Shown one piece after another: positions 1 to 6,394 of a stretch of 15,915 bases of DNA. Origin of the DNA: Candidatus Atribacteria bacterium (GTDB lineage Bacteria > Atribacterota > Phoenicimicrobiia > Phoenicimicrobiales > Phoenicimicrobiaceae); the NCBI GenBank assembly GCA_003513845.1, contig DOTB01000045.1, positions 1-15,915 of the forward strand, in the 5' to 3' direction. Both the position numbers and the translations under genes were made by a program. A model generated the notes under the pieces. It made no database searches, was not told the DNA's origin, and saw only the letters and a program-made list of their open reading frames with translations. Numbering within the stretch: position 1 is the stretch's first letter; each line of letters opens with the position of its first letter.

Positions 1-15
1 GGTTTTATCTTTTAT

Positions 16-63
16 TTGACAAGGCAATTCGACGACTTGACAAGAATTTTTTTTGTGTATAAT
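16..63 (+). promoter_or_regulatory. CRISPR leader-like region with sigma70-type promoter
   Basis: TTGACA at 37-42 and TATAAT at 58-63 are separated by 15 bp, which is short for an otherwise consensus promoter. Transcription would start near position 70, about 28 bp before the first CRISPR repeat and in the direction expected from the repeat's 3' ATTGAAAC end. The octamer TTGACAAG occurs twice, at 16-23 and 37-44, exactly 21 bp (two helical turns) apart. This suggests a protein-binding or alternative -35 arrangement. I infer that this is the leader end of the array. The full leader may extend beyond the left edge. Confidence 0.55.
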
Positions 64-97
64 ATGAAACAAAAATCGCTCAATTTAGGTAGTAAAT

Positions 98-354
98 GTT
101 GAAGAGGAACATCCATTAAAACAAGGATTGAAACTATGTTCCTCCGATAATTCTGTTTCCATTTTTCCTTCGTTGAAGAGGAACATCCATTAAAACAAGG
201 ATTGAAACATGATTCTATCCCTCATGTTATTAATTCTAGTTAGCGTTGAAGAGGAACATCCATTAAAACAAGGATTGAAACTATGCGAGATACTATCAGA
301 TCTAAATTACGAAGCTAGTTGAAGAGGAACATCCATTAAAACAAGGATTGAAAC
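98..354 (+). CRISPR. CRISPR array, 4 identical 37-nt repeats, 3 spacers
   Basis: Repeats lie at 98-134, 172-208, 245-281 and 318-354. All four are identical, beginning GTTGAAGAGG and ending GGATTGAAAC. Spacers are 37, 36 and 36 nt (135-171, 209-244, 282-317) and are unrelated to one another by eye. The ATTGAAAC 3' end is the usual crRNA 5'-handle sequence of many type I-A/B/D and type III systems and sets the array's direction as left to right. The last repeat is not degenerate, so the array is short and clean. No cas gene lies in this window, so the subtype cannot be assigned. Any cas genes would have to be beyond the left edge or elsewhere in the genome. Confidence 0.97.
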
Positions 355-495
355 AATATGAAAGTTGAGCCCTAAAAAGAAACAAGGCTCCAATCACAGA
401 AAGGGTAAAAGAAAAGAAAGAAATCTGATTGGGGGTAATATTTTTAGTTAAAAGATATTTAGAAACCCAGATAAAAATAGGACGATTTATATATC
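355..495. other. Intergenic stretch between CRISPR array and repeat element; no gene seen
   Basis: This purine-rich spacer follows the last CRISPR repeat. It has no open frame with a plausible start and no further repeat copies. A 7-bp inverted pair, CCAATCA at 390-396 and TGATTGG at 426-432, is separated by 29 nt and is not convincing as a structure. Nothing else can be supported here. Confidence 0.5.
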
Positions 496-662
496 GAGAC
501 TGTCAGGGGAGTAAACTCCCCTGAAACCTCTTTATTATCTTTTTTTATTCTATTTCGGTTCTATATAAAACTTTTCCTGACAATCTTGTTAAAGTCTATT
601 TTTTTAAAAGAATTCATTTTGGAGCATCGGATTTTTTGAAATTCCGATGCTCTAAATTATTC
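496..662. repeat. Interspersed hairpin-bearing repeat, copy 1
   Basis: By eye this segment aligns with 3988-4187 in the same orientation. The shared order is TGTCAGGGGAGTAAACTCCC near the left end, a T-rich stretch ending TTTCGGTT/CTTCGGTT, then GACAATCTTGTTAAA, then a strong hairpin. Within copy 1, CAGGGGAG at 504-511 pairs with CTCCCCTG at 516-523 around a TAAA loop. TGTCAGG at 501-507 also pairs with CCTGACA at 576-582 as the core of a degenerate long-range inverted repeat. The right-hand hairpin is at 622-652. The final 49 bp (614-662) are read through by the cytidylyltransferase gene and encode its last 15 residues and stop. No transposase is present. It could be a MITE-like element or a structured 3'-UTR element. 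Confidence 0.75.
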
Positions 663-1363
663 AAAAGGACATTTTCTGCTTTCTTAAAGGCCTTTTCATC
701 ATCCACATCAATCCAGTAACGTCCTTTAATATCAAAGACTCTCGCCTTCTCCTTTTGGGCAAGTATTTTAATGCCTGCTGAAAGAGAGGTATCGCCATTG
801 GATGAACTTTCTAAAGCCTCAAATATGGCAGGAGAACAGAAGAAGATTCCGGTATCATAAGCATTATATTTCCTAATATTTTTCCCAATATTTATAATTT
901 TATGGTCATCGTCAGTCAAGACTTTGGTTACATCATCAATATCTATATTCTCGTTATTAAGGTTACAGTCTACCGCCAGCATAACTTCACCATCCCCAAC
1001 CTTCTGTTGGAGCAATTCTGACAAGATAGTACCATCAAATATATGGTCACTCATTAATAAAATAAAATTTTCTTCTATTTTTCCTTTTGCCTTAAGAACA
1101 GAAAGTCCATTCTCTCTTTCCCAATCATCATTTATAAGATGAGTTATTTTAAGATTTTTTTCCTGACCAAACTTATCAAGGTGATTTCTTAATTTTTCTC
1201 CATTATATCCTGTTACCACATAAAAATCAGATAAACCTGCTTCTCTGGCAGTTAATATTACTCTCTCAATAAGGGGCAATTCTAAAATGGGAATAAGAGG
1301 CTTGGAGTCGCCTCTGCTGGATAATCTGCTTCCTTCCCCAGCTGCAATAATCAAACATTTCAT
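614..1363 (-). CDS. Sugar-phosphate nucleotidyltransferase, probably CTP:inositol-1-phosphate cytidylyltransferase-like
   Basis: The 249-residue protein belongs to the NTP_transferase family, which couples a sugar or polyol phosphate to a nucleotide. The N-terminal nucleotide-binding loop AAGEGSRL is at residues 7-14, followed by Lys21 in DSKPLIP. NGLSVL is at 85-90, the metal-binding Asp106 is in MSDHIFD, and acidic residues follow Trp217 (WIDVDDE). The pattern resembles the cytidylyltransferase half of IPCT/DIPPS enzymes that make di-myo-inositol phosphate, or LicC-like phosphocholine cytidylyltransferases; substrate is inferred only. Many IPCT proteins continue into a CDP-alcohol phosphotransferase membrane domain, but this one stops where that domain would begin. 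Residues 235-249 are encoded by the interspersed repeat. The start lies 6 bp after the sirtuin stop, with AGAGAG upstream, so the two are probably co-transcribed. Confidence 0.8.
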   Translation of the reverse strand: MKCLIIAAGEGSRLSSRGDSKPLIPILELPLIERVILTAREAGLSDFYVVTGYNGEKLRNHLDKFGQEKNLKITHLINDDWERENGLSVLKAKGKIEENFILLMSDHIFDGTILSELLQQKVGDGEVMLAVDCNLNNENIDIDDVTKVLTDDDHKIINIGKNIRKYNAYDTGIFFCSPAIFEALESSSNGDTSLSAGIKILAQKEKARVFDIKGRYWIDVDDEKAFKKAENVLLNNLEHRNFKKSDAPK

Positions 1364-1369
1364 CTCTAA

Positions 1370-2170
1370 TCATCTCTCTTTTTTTATCGGCATCCCCCTT
1401 TTTCTTTCCCTTATGCCTAAAGCCTTTACCACTGCGGGTAAAAACTTACAGACATCTTCTCTGACTACTACTTCCGCTAAATAATCCAAATGGGTAGACA
1501 TAAAATTAATAATAATCAATTTGCCTCCCCTATCCAGACAATATTGGGGTAACATATTAACTGGACTAACCTGAAGAGACGAACCAACAGTCATTATTAA
1601 ATCTGCCTGCATAGATTCATAGACAGCATTGTCCAGATTAGGCAGCATCTCTCCAAATAGCACTACATTTGGTTTAAACACCCCTCCACACTCACAATAA
1701 GGGACTTTTTCTTCGCTTTCGTCTATTTTCTTTATTAATATTCCTGAAGAGACCATCTTTCCACATCTCTGGCAAATAGCTTCTCTTAAAGTTCCATGGA
1801 CTTCAATCACCTTCTTTGAACCTGCCCTCTGGTGGAGATTATCGATATTTTGAGTGATTAAACACTTCACGTAACCCATCTCTTCTAACTGGGCAATAGC
1901 TTTATGTGCAGGATTGGGAGAAACTTGTGATAACATTTCAATACGAGGTCGATAAAAATAATAAAAACGTTGAGGATTTTCCTTAAAGGCTGTTATGGAA
2001 GTAACTTTAAAAGGGTCTACCTTCTCCCATATACCTTTACCTGGAGTTCTAAAATCGGGAATTCCTGATCCAGTGCTTACTCCCGCTCCAGTTAAAACAA
2101 CGGCATATTTAGATTCTTTAATTAATTCTGCTACCTGATTGACTTTGTCTTCATCAATTATCTTCGCCAT
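1370..2170 (-). CDS. Sir2-family NAD-dependent protein deacylase (sirtuin)
   Basis: Sirtuins remove acyl groups from protein lysines using NAD+, releasing nicotinamide and O-acyl-ADP-ribose; this one should be cytosolic. The 266-residue length is normal for a single-domain bacterial sirtuin. The NAD-binding motif GAGVSTGSGIPDFR is at 28-41, TQNIDNLH at 106-113, and the catalytic His125 is in VHG. Four zinc-ligand cysteines are at 133, 136, 159 and 161, the second pair being the compact form Cys-Glu-Cys. NVVLFGE is at 168-174 and a GSSL motif follows. All core residues are present, so it should be active. It sits between the radical SAM gene (63 bp upstream) and the cytidylyltransferase (6 bp downstream), probably in one transcript. 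Targets cannot be inferred from context. Confidence 0.95.
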   Translation of the reverse strand: MAKIIDEDKVNQVAELIKESKYAVVLTGAGVSTGSGIPDFRTPGKGIWEKVDPFKVTSITAFKENPQRFYYFYRPRIEMLSQVSPNPAHKAIAQLEEMGYVKCLITQNIDNLHQRAGSKKVIEVHGTLREAICQRCGKMVSSGILIKKIDESEEKVPYCECGGVFKPNVVLFGEMLPNLDNAVYESMQADLIMTVGSSLQVSPVNMLPQYCLDRGGKLIIINFMSTHLDYLAEVVVREDVCKFLPAVVKALGIRERKRGMPIKKER

Positions 2171-2233
2171 TAAAATACCCCCAACCTTATTATTGTATTT
2201 ATCACTTCTTACTTCATATATTTATAAATATCT

Positions 2234-3049
2234 TTAAAAACATATTTCATAAGGAATACTATATTTTCTTGCTACAGTCCCCACTCTCCATCTTAATTCT
2301 TCTTGATATTTAAATCTATTTCTATAAATATTTTCATATTTACTTATCAATTCTGGATGTAAACTTCTAAGAATTCTTTTTATATTACTATAAACTTTGG
2401 GATAAAGATTTGTAGTATCTACCAATACCTGGCTAACTTTTACCTGAGAAAAAGCAATCCATAACTCCTCAATTTTATCTATACTATCAGAGAAATACGG
2501 AAGTACTGGCCCAAAAAAAGCCCAGGTATCAATGCCCTCTGTCGCCAACTTTTTCAATGTTTCTAATCTTTCAACTGATGAATTACTTTTAGGTTCTAAA
2601 ATCCTTCTAACTCCTTCATCTAAAGTAGTGATGGTAATTCCTACATCCACAATATTTAATTCCTTTAAAAGGTCTAAATCTCTTAAAATTAATGAGGATT
2701 TTGTAAGAATAGAGATAGGATATTTATATTTCATCAATTCCTTAAGACAAGAGCGGGTAATTTTATATTTTCCTTCTAAAGGTTGGTAACCATCAGTCAC
2801 TGTGCCTATAGAAATTTTACCCGGTTTTATTTTTACAAGTTGTTTTTTTAATATTTCTTGAGCATTTACTTTTACATCCACAAAATCTCCCCAGGGTTCA
2901 TCATGTCCGGTAAATCTTTTCATAAAAATTGCATAACAATATACACAACCATGTTCACATCCAACATAAGGATTTAAGGCATAGTCAATCCCTGGAATTC
3001 CAGAAGCATTTAATATACTTTTACAAGTTATCTCTTTTATTTTAATCAT
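2234..3049 (-). CDS. Radical SAM protein of the SplB-like / Rv2578c-type family
   Basis: The protein carries the radical SAM [4Fe-4S] cysteine motif CEHGCVYC near its N-terminus, about residues 31-38 from this start, preceded by NPYVGC. This arrangement is typical of the SplB/Rv2578c-like family of uncharacterised radical SAM enzymes. At about 271 residues it matches family length and should bind one cluster and S-adenosylmethionine. The substrate is unknown. A true spore photoproduct lyase is not supported, because no sporulation gene is nearby and this subfamily is widespread in non-sporulating organisms. I prefer the ATG at 3049, which overlaps the kinase stop by 8 nt and implies translational coupling. 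A TTG two codons upstream, at 3055, is the alternative start. Confidence 0.85.
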   Translation of the reverse strand: MIKIKEITCKSILNASGIPGIDYALNPYVGCEHGCVYCYAIFMKRFTGHDEPWGDFVDVKVNAQEILKKQLVKIKPGKISIGTVTDGYQPLEGKYKITRSCLKELMKYKYPISILTKSSLILRDLDLLKELNIVDVGITITTLDEGVRRILEPKSNSSVERLETLKKLATEGIDTWAFFGPVLPYFSDSIDKIEELWIAFSQVKVSQVLVDTTNLYPKVYSNIKRILRSLHPELISKYENIYRNRFKYQEELRWRVGTVARKYSIPYEICF

Positions 3050-3887
3050 TTTCAATATTATTCATTGATATTCTTCTAATTACTTTATCTAAATTCGGTA
3101 TTCCTAAAGTTCCTTTCTGTTCAACCGCAAACGAAGCTACACAATTAGCAAAACGCGATGATTCTGTAGGATCACCCGTCTGATAATATTTTACCAAAAA
3201 AGCAGAAGCAAAGACATCACCTGCACCAGTTGGATCTTTTTCCTCGGTCTTAAAAGCAGGAAAAATAAATTCCTTTCCATTCCAATATAAAATCGATCCT
3301 CTATTACCCTGGGTAACAATGACTATCTTTATTAAGGACTTATACTCTTCCAGCACTTCAGGAAAAACTGCAATATCTTCATCACTAAATATCATAACCT
3401 CTACTTTTGATGCTATATCTGAAGTCGGAATCCACTTCCTGGGATAAACTTTACCATCACTTTCCCATCTTCTCATTAAACCTTGTGGGGTTAACCCTAC
3501 CAAACTATTCTTAAAATGGTTAAATATCTCCTGATTTATTTCGTCAGCTACTGGGCAAATATGCACAATCTTTGCCTTATCCCATCCTGGAGGGATGTGC
3601 TCTTTTTTTATCTTATCTGCTACCTGACTTACAATTTGCTTTCTCCTCCCCTGATAATATGAATTGCAAAATGTGGTAGTATTACGAGATAAGGAGCCCG
3701 CAATATTAATTCCTTTCAATAAGCCATCACAAGAAAAATCTAATCCTCTACTGGTAATCATTCCAGCAGATACACCAAGTTTATGAGCAGTTAGAGAAGA
3801 ATAGGCTGCTGAACCACCAATTAATTTTTCTCCGGGATAAATATCATAAGTTATGTGCCCTATAGCAATAAATTCTGGACATTCCAT
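3042..3887 (-). CDS. PfkB-family carbohydrate/polyol kinase
   Basis: This 281-residue protein has the ribokinase/PfkB fold features. A substrate-side glycine motif GGSAAYSS is at 24-31 in place of the common GGxxxN, and the C-terminal ATP-binding signature DPTGAGDVF is at 218-226 with catalytic base Asp224. VTQGNRGS at 191-198 is the usual TxGxxG strand-turn. It should phosphorylate a sugar, polyol or nucleoside using ATP in the cytosol. The unusual TPQGLMRRW segment near 133-141 points to a less-studied subgroup. Because the operon ends with an inositol-phosphate cytidylyltransferase-like gene, an inositol kinase is an attractive but unproven guess. The start is preceded by AAGGAG at a long 12-nt spacing. 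Its 3' end overlaps the radical SAM gene. Confidence 0.87.
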   Translation of the reverse strand: MECPEFIAIGHITYDIYPGEKLIGGSAAYSSLTAHKLGVSAGMITSRGLDFSCDGLLKGINIAGSLSRNTTTFCNSYYQGRRKQIVSQVADKIKKEHIPPGWDKAKIVHICPVADEINQEIFNHFKNSLVGLTPQGLMRRWESDGKVYPRKWIPTSDIASKVEVMIFSDEDIAVFPEVLEEYKSLIKIVIVTQGNRGSILYWNGKEFIFPAFKTEEKDPTGAGDVFASAFLVKYYQTGDPTESSRFANCVASFAVEQKGTLGIPNLDKVIRRISMNNIEND

Positions 3888-3987
3888 TATTTATCTCATC
3901 TCCTTCCATTTTACCTATTCTCTTTTTAGCTTTTCTTTTTCCTTTTTGGCTTTATCTCCTTTATATTTTTATATCTTCATTGCTTTT
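3888..3987. other. Leader of the pfkB operon, polypurine on the coding strand; no gene seen
   Basis: This is the first part of the 336-bp gap between the PfkB and MerR genes; the rest holds repeat copy 2 (3988-4187) and 36 bp of AT-rich spacer. On the minus strand it is strongly purine-rich, with several GGAG-like runs, and forms the 5' untranslated region of the kinase gene. No open frame with a credible start, no tRNA and no clear promoter was found. The operon's promoter may lie within the repeat. Confidence 0.5.
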
Positions 3988-4187
3988 ACAAGATTGTCAG
4001 GGGAGTAAACTCCCTCTGAAACCCCTCTTCCATCTTTTTTTATTCCTCTTCGGTTTTAGAAAAACTTTTGTTGACAATCTTGTTAAAATCCATTACTTTT
4101 ATTTTAAACTTGTGCCCGTGAAAACTAGTATAAGAATCATTCTGGAGTACCGGAATTTCTTTGAAATTCCAATACTCAAACTTATTC
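3988..4187. repeat. Interspersed hairpin-bearing repeat, copy 2
   Basis: This is the second and better preserved copy of the element at 496-662, in the same orientation, with about 30 extra bases before the right-hand hairpin. ACAAGATTGTCA at 3988-3999 is a perfect 12-bp inverted match to TGACAATCTTGT at 4072-4083, and with a one-base bulge the match extends outward into TTTT/AAAA. GGGAG/CTCCC forms an internal hairpin just inside. The right hairpin at 4145-4177 has a 14-bp stem on minus-strand RNA, two of the pairs being G-U, with a 5-nt loop. As with copy 1, the hairpin is the part nearest the 3' end of a minus-strand gene (here MerR, 36 bp away). No transposase or obvious target-site duplication is seen. 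Confidence 0.75.
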
Positions 4188-4223
4188 TAAGAGTATGGTT
4201 TATTCTTTTAATTTTATTATCCA

Positions 4224-4658
4224 CTAAGCTTTGCTATTATTAACCCGTCTTCGCTTCTCTAAAAATCCTATTACCTCTTCTAATCCCCTTTTTACTTTAA
4301 CTGTTTCCTCTAATCTCTCTTCTGTTTTTTTTAGTTGTAAATGTAAAAATTTAATCATCTTATCTAATTCATTTACATCTACTTTTTCCAAAATATTTTC
4401 TTCTTCCACAACGCCATTTATTTCTTCTATTTCTTTTACTTCTCTCAAGGAAAATCCAGCTTTTTTTAACTGTCTGATTCTTTCCACTAATCTCACCTTA
4501 TCATTTTGATATAATCTAAAACCACCTTGAGTCTTTTTAAAGGGTTTCAGGAGTCCCTTTTCCTCATAATGTTTGATTGTTCGAGGAGTAACCTTTGTTT
4601 TTTTTGCTAACTCCCCTATCTGAATAAATCTTTCCTCTTTCTCTTTTTTATCTTCCAT
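4224..4658 (-). CDS. MerR-family transcriptional regulator
   Basis: The 144-residue protein starts with a charged tail, then a winged helix-turn-helix of MerR type: IGELAKKTKVTPRTIKHYE at about 14-32, a wing ending GGFRLY at 45-50, and a second helical part through LREVKEIE. A long charged coiled coil (about 92-137) follows and would dimerise the protein. There are no cysteines at all, so it cannot be a CueR/ZntR-type thiol metal sensor despite the copper genes nearby, and no obvious ligand domain is present. It resembles short MerR regulators that respond to stress or small molecules. AAGGGGA lies 8 nt before the ATG. Its promoter (4714-4744) has an inverted repeat between -35 and -10, so autoregulation is likely. 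Confidence 0.9.
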   Translation of the reverse strand: MEDKKEKEERFIQIGELAKKTKVTPRTIKHYEEKGLLKPFKKTQGGFRLYQNDKVRLVERIRQLKKAGFSLREVKEIEEINGVVEEENILEKVDVNELDKMIKFLHLQLKKTEERLEETVKVKRGLEEVIGFLEKRRRVNNSKA

Positions 4659-4713
4659 AATAATTTTCCCCTTAAAATATTTTATAAATACAGAATAAAA
4701 AAATATTCTACTT

Positions 4714-4744
4714 AATATATATCATACTTGCACGTATAGGTCAA
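4714..4744 (-). promoter_or_regulatory. merR-type promoter with dyad in the spacer
   Basis: On the minus strand, TTGACC (4739-4744) is followed by TATATA (4716-4721) after 17 bp, or TATATT (4714-4719) after 19 bp. The 19-bp reading is the over-long spacing typical of promoters controlled by MerR proteins. Between the boxes lies the inverted repeat ATAC-N6-GTAT, the usual place for a MerR operator. Transcription would start near 4707, about 50 bp before the MerR start codon. Confidence 0.6.
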
Positions 4745-4759
4745 ATGACAAAAAAGAAT

Positions 4760-4790
4760 GTATCAAGTATGTAGTATCGAGTATCGGGTA
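4760..4790. repeat. Heptanucleotide tandem repeat, consensus GTATCGA
   Basis: Four consecutive 7-bp units beginning with GTAT (GTATCAA, GTATGTA, GTATCGA, GTATCGG) plus a partial GTA run from 4760 to 4790. The repeat is imperfect but keeps strict 7-bp phase. It lies 15 bp upstream of the -35 box of the merR promoter, in the 204-bp gap before the CsaA-like gene. Its role is unknown. Confidence 0.75.
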
Positions 4791-4862
4791 AAAACAAAGA
4801 AAAGTACCATAGAAAAAAGAAGATAGGAAAACAAAACAATAAATATTCTTGTCCTTATCTAA

Positions 4863-5207
4863 CTATCCTATTCGATAGCCTAAGGGAGCTTCACGCTCCG
4901 GTTGAAGCAGAATAACCTCCCCATCTTCTTTCATTACTCCCAAAATTAAGACTTCTGATTTAAAGCCAGCTATCCGTTTAGGAGGAAAATTAACTACCGC
5001 TATAATCTGTCGATTAAGCAAATCTTCTTTAGAGTATAATTTGGTAATCTGAGCAGAAGAATTTTTTATCCCTAATCCTCCAAAATCAATCTTTATTTTA
5101 TAGGAGGGATTCCTGGCTTCTTTAAAATCTAAAACTTCAATTATCTTACCAACCCGGATATCTATTTTCTGAAAATCTTCAAAAGTTATCATCATCTTAT
5201 ATTTCAT
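4863..5207 (-). CDS. csaA: CsaA-like tRNA-binding domain protein
   Basis: The 114-residue protein is a stand-alone tRNA-binding OB-fold domain of the CsaA type. The N-terminal strand reads FQKIDIRVGKI (12-22), and the family signature VNFPPKRIAGFKSEVLILG is at 72-90. Length matches CsaA (about 110 residues). Family members are dimers with tRNA-binding or chaperone-like activity; the cellular role is not settled. The start ATG follows AGGAAAGG closely; in-frame ATGs at codons 5 and 6 are alternatives. The gene is 78 bp downstream of the metal permease. A TATAAT on the minus strand at 5227-5232 could be its own promoter, but no convincing -35 is visible. Confidence 0.9.
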   Translation of the reverse strand: MKYKMMITFEDFQKIDIRVGKIIEVLDFKEARNPSYKIKIDFGGLGIKNSSAQITKLYSKEDLLNRQIIAVVNFPPKRIAGFKSEVLILGVMKEDGEVILLQPEREAPLGYRIG

Positions 5208-5285
5208 CCTTTCCTATTTTTTACTAATTATATTTTCAATGTTTATTTTTACTTGTTTTAGGTTAAAAAGATATCTTGTTGTTAG

Positions 5286-6314
5286 TTAAATTAGAGAAAA
5301 TGTATAACCCAAAGAGAGAGCTAAAATGCTAATAATGGTTAAATACAAAATTAATGTTTTACCGCCAAAAGACTTCCTTAGGACTAAAAGAACCCCCCAG
5401 CTGGTAACCGGTCCTGCTATAAGCAATACCATACCAGCTCCAATATTCATACCCTGGGAAATAAAAGCATGAACTAAAGGCACACTAGCAGTAGAACAGA
5501 TATACATTATCAAACCAAAGCCAAGACTGAATAGATAACCAAGACCACCACCAAAGTGGTCCCCTACAAATTTCCCTACCAGAGTAATTGTGGACACTAA
5601 TGCTGCAAATACTAACCCTATAAATATTTCGGGTCCGATCTCCTTAACCATATCAATAAATGCATATTTAAATACAGACCTTAACCTCCCTTCAATGCTT
5701 TTTGCGCCTGTATATTCTTTAATATTAACAAATTTCTCGGAGTTTTTTTCAAAAACGACCTGACAATGAGCTGAACAAAAATAATAATACTCCCCTTGAT
5801 ACTCTGTTTTTAATCCTTTGTTTATATCCACATTCATTCCGCAGATAGGATCTACAGCCAGTTCCTTTTCTTGACAGCAAACATAATTAGCCATATTTTT
5901 AGGTGGCGCAAGTTTAATTAAATTACCCATGATTCCCATAATTAATCCCATTAAAATTACGGCAAAAAATATAAACAGTGTAAATTTTAACCCTAACAGA
6001 CCATAACAAACTAAAATGGCAGTTATAGAAGTGGCGGGTGTGGCTACCAAAAAAGCTAAAACAGGTCCAAGTCTTGCCCCTTTCTGGTGTAGGCTTAATG
6101 CTATCGGGAGTGAACCTATACAGCAGACAGGAAGAAGTGTCCCGACAAGGGTAGAATAAAGAATAGGTTTTATACCTTTACCGCCAAGATGTCTTTCCAC
6201 TAATCGTGTAGGAATAAACTCATGGATTAAACCACTTAAGGCAAACCCGATAATCATAAAAGGTAATACTTCAACCAGATATTCTTTGAATGTTGTAAAA
6301 AATTCTATTATCAT
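5286..6314 (-). CDS. SO_0444-family metal-efflux permease with an internal YHS domain
   Basis: This integral membrane protein (342 residues from this start) belongs to the ArsP/DUF318-like permease superfamily, closest to the SO_0444 Cu/Zn efflux type. The first membrane half contains GTLLPVCCIGSLPI with adjacent cysteines 64 and 65. The second half contains MYICSTASVPLV with Cys273, mirroring the first. Between them, about residues 155-197, lies a YHS metal-binding domain: DPICGM with Cys158, then FCSAHC with Cys180 and Cys184. Metal export across the cytoplasmic membrane is the likely role. I chose the ATG at 6314 because the protein then begins MIIEFFTTFKEYL, as I recall for family members. 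A TTG at 6341 would add nine residues. It follows nadA by about 80 bp and may share its transcript. Confidence 0.88.
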   Translation of the reverse strand: MIIEFFTTFKEYLVEVLPFMIIGFALSGLIHEFIPTRLVERHLGGKGIKPILYSTLVGTLLPVCCIGSLPIALSLHQKGARLGPVLAFLVATPATSITAILVCYGLLGLKFTLFIFFAVILMGLIMGIMGNLIKLAPPKNMANYVCCQEKELAVDPICGMNVDINKGLKTEYQGEYYYFCSAHCQVVFEKNSEKFVNIKEYTGAKSIEGRLRSVFKYAFIDMVKEIGPEIFIGLVFAALVSTITLVGKFVGDHFGGGLGYLFSLGFGLIMYICSTASVPLVHAFISQGMNIGAGMVLLIAGPVTSWGVLLVLRKSFGGKTLILYLTIISILALSLGYTFSLI

Positions 6315-6394
6315 GGCCTTTACACTAAATTTTCCTTTCAAATAAATTTATGGTAAATTACAATAATTATAACATTTTATTTTTTATTACAAAA

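Noticed and set aside
390..432. CCAATCA/TGATTGG inverted pair after the CRISPR array
   Set aside because: Seven pairs across a 29-nt loop in biased sequence is expected by chance.
622..652. Right hairpin of repeat copy 1 as a transcription terminator
   Set aside because: The hairpin is strong but lies within the coding frame and is not followed by a T-run on the minus strand; copy 2 also lacks one. It is kept as part of the repeat.
2234..3049. True spore photoproduct lyase (SplB)
   Set aside because: The cysteine motif places it in the broader SplB-like group, but no sporulation gene is nearby and the family is mostly uncharacterised, so the specific name is not justified.
3980..4243. An 87-codon plus-strand open frame across repeat copy 2
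   Set aside because: It is hydrophobic because of the T-rich repeat, contains the hairpins, and has no counterpart in repeat copy 1, so it is unlikely to be a gene.
4224..4658. CueR-type copper regulator for the nearby exporters
   Set aside because: The protein contains no cysteine, so it cannot form the thiolate copper site of CueR-like MerR proteins.
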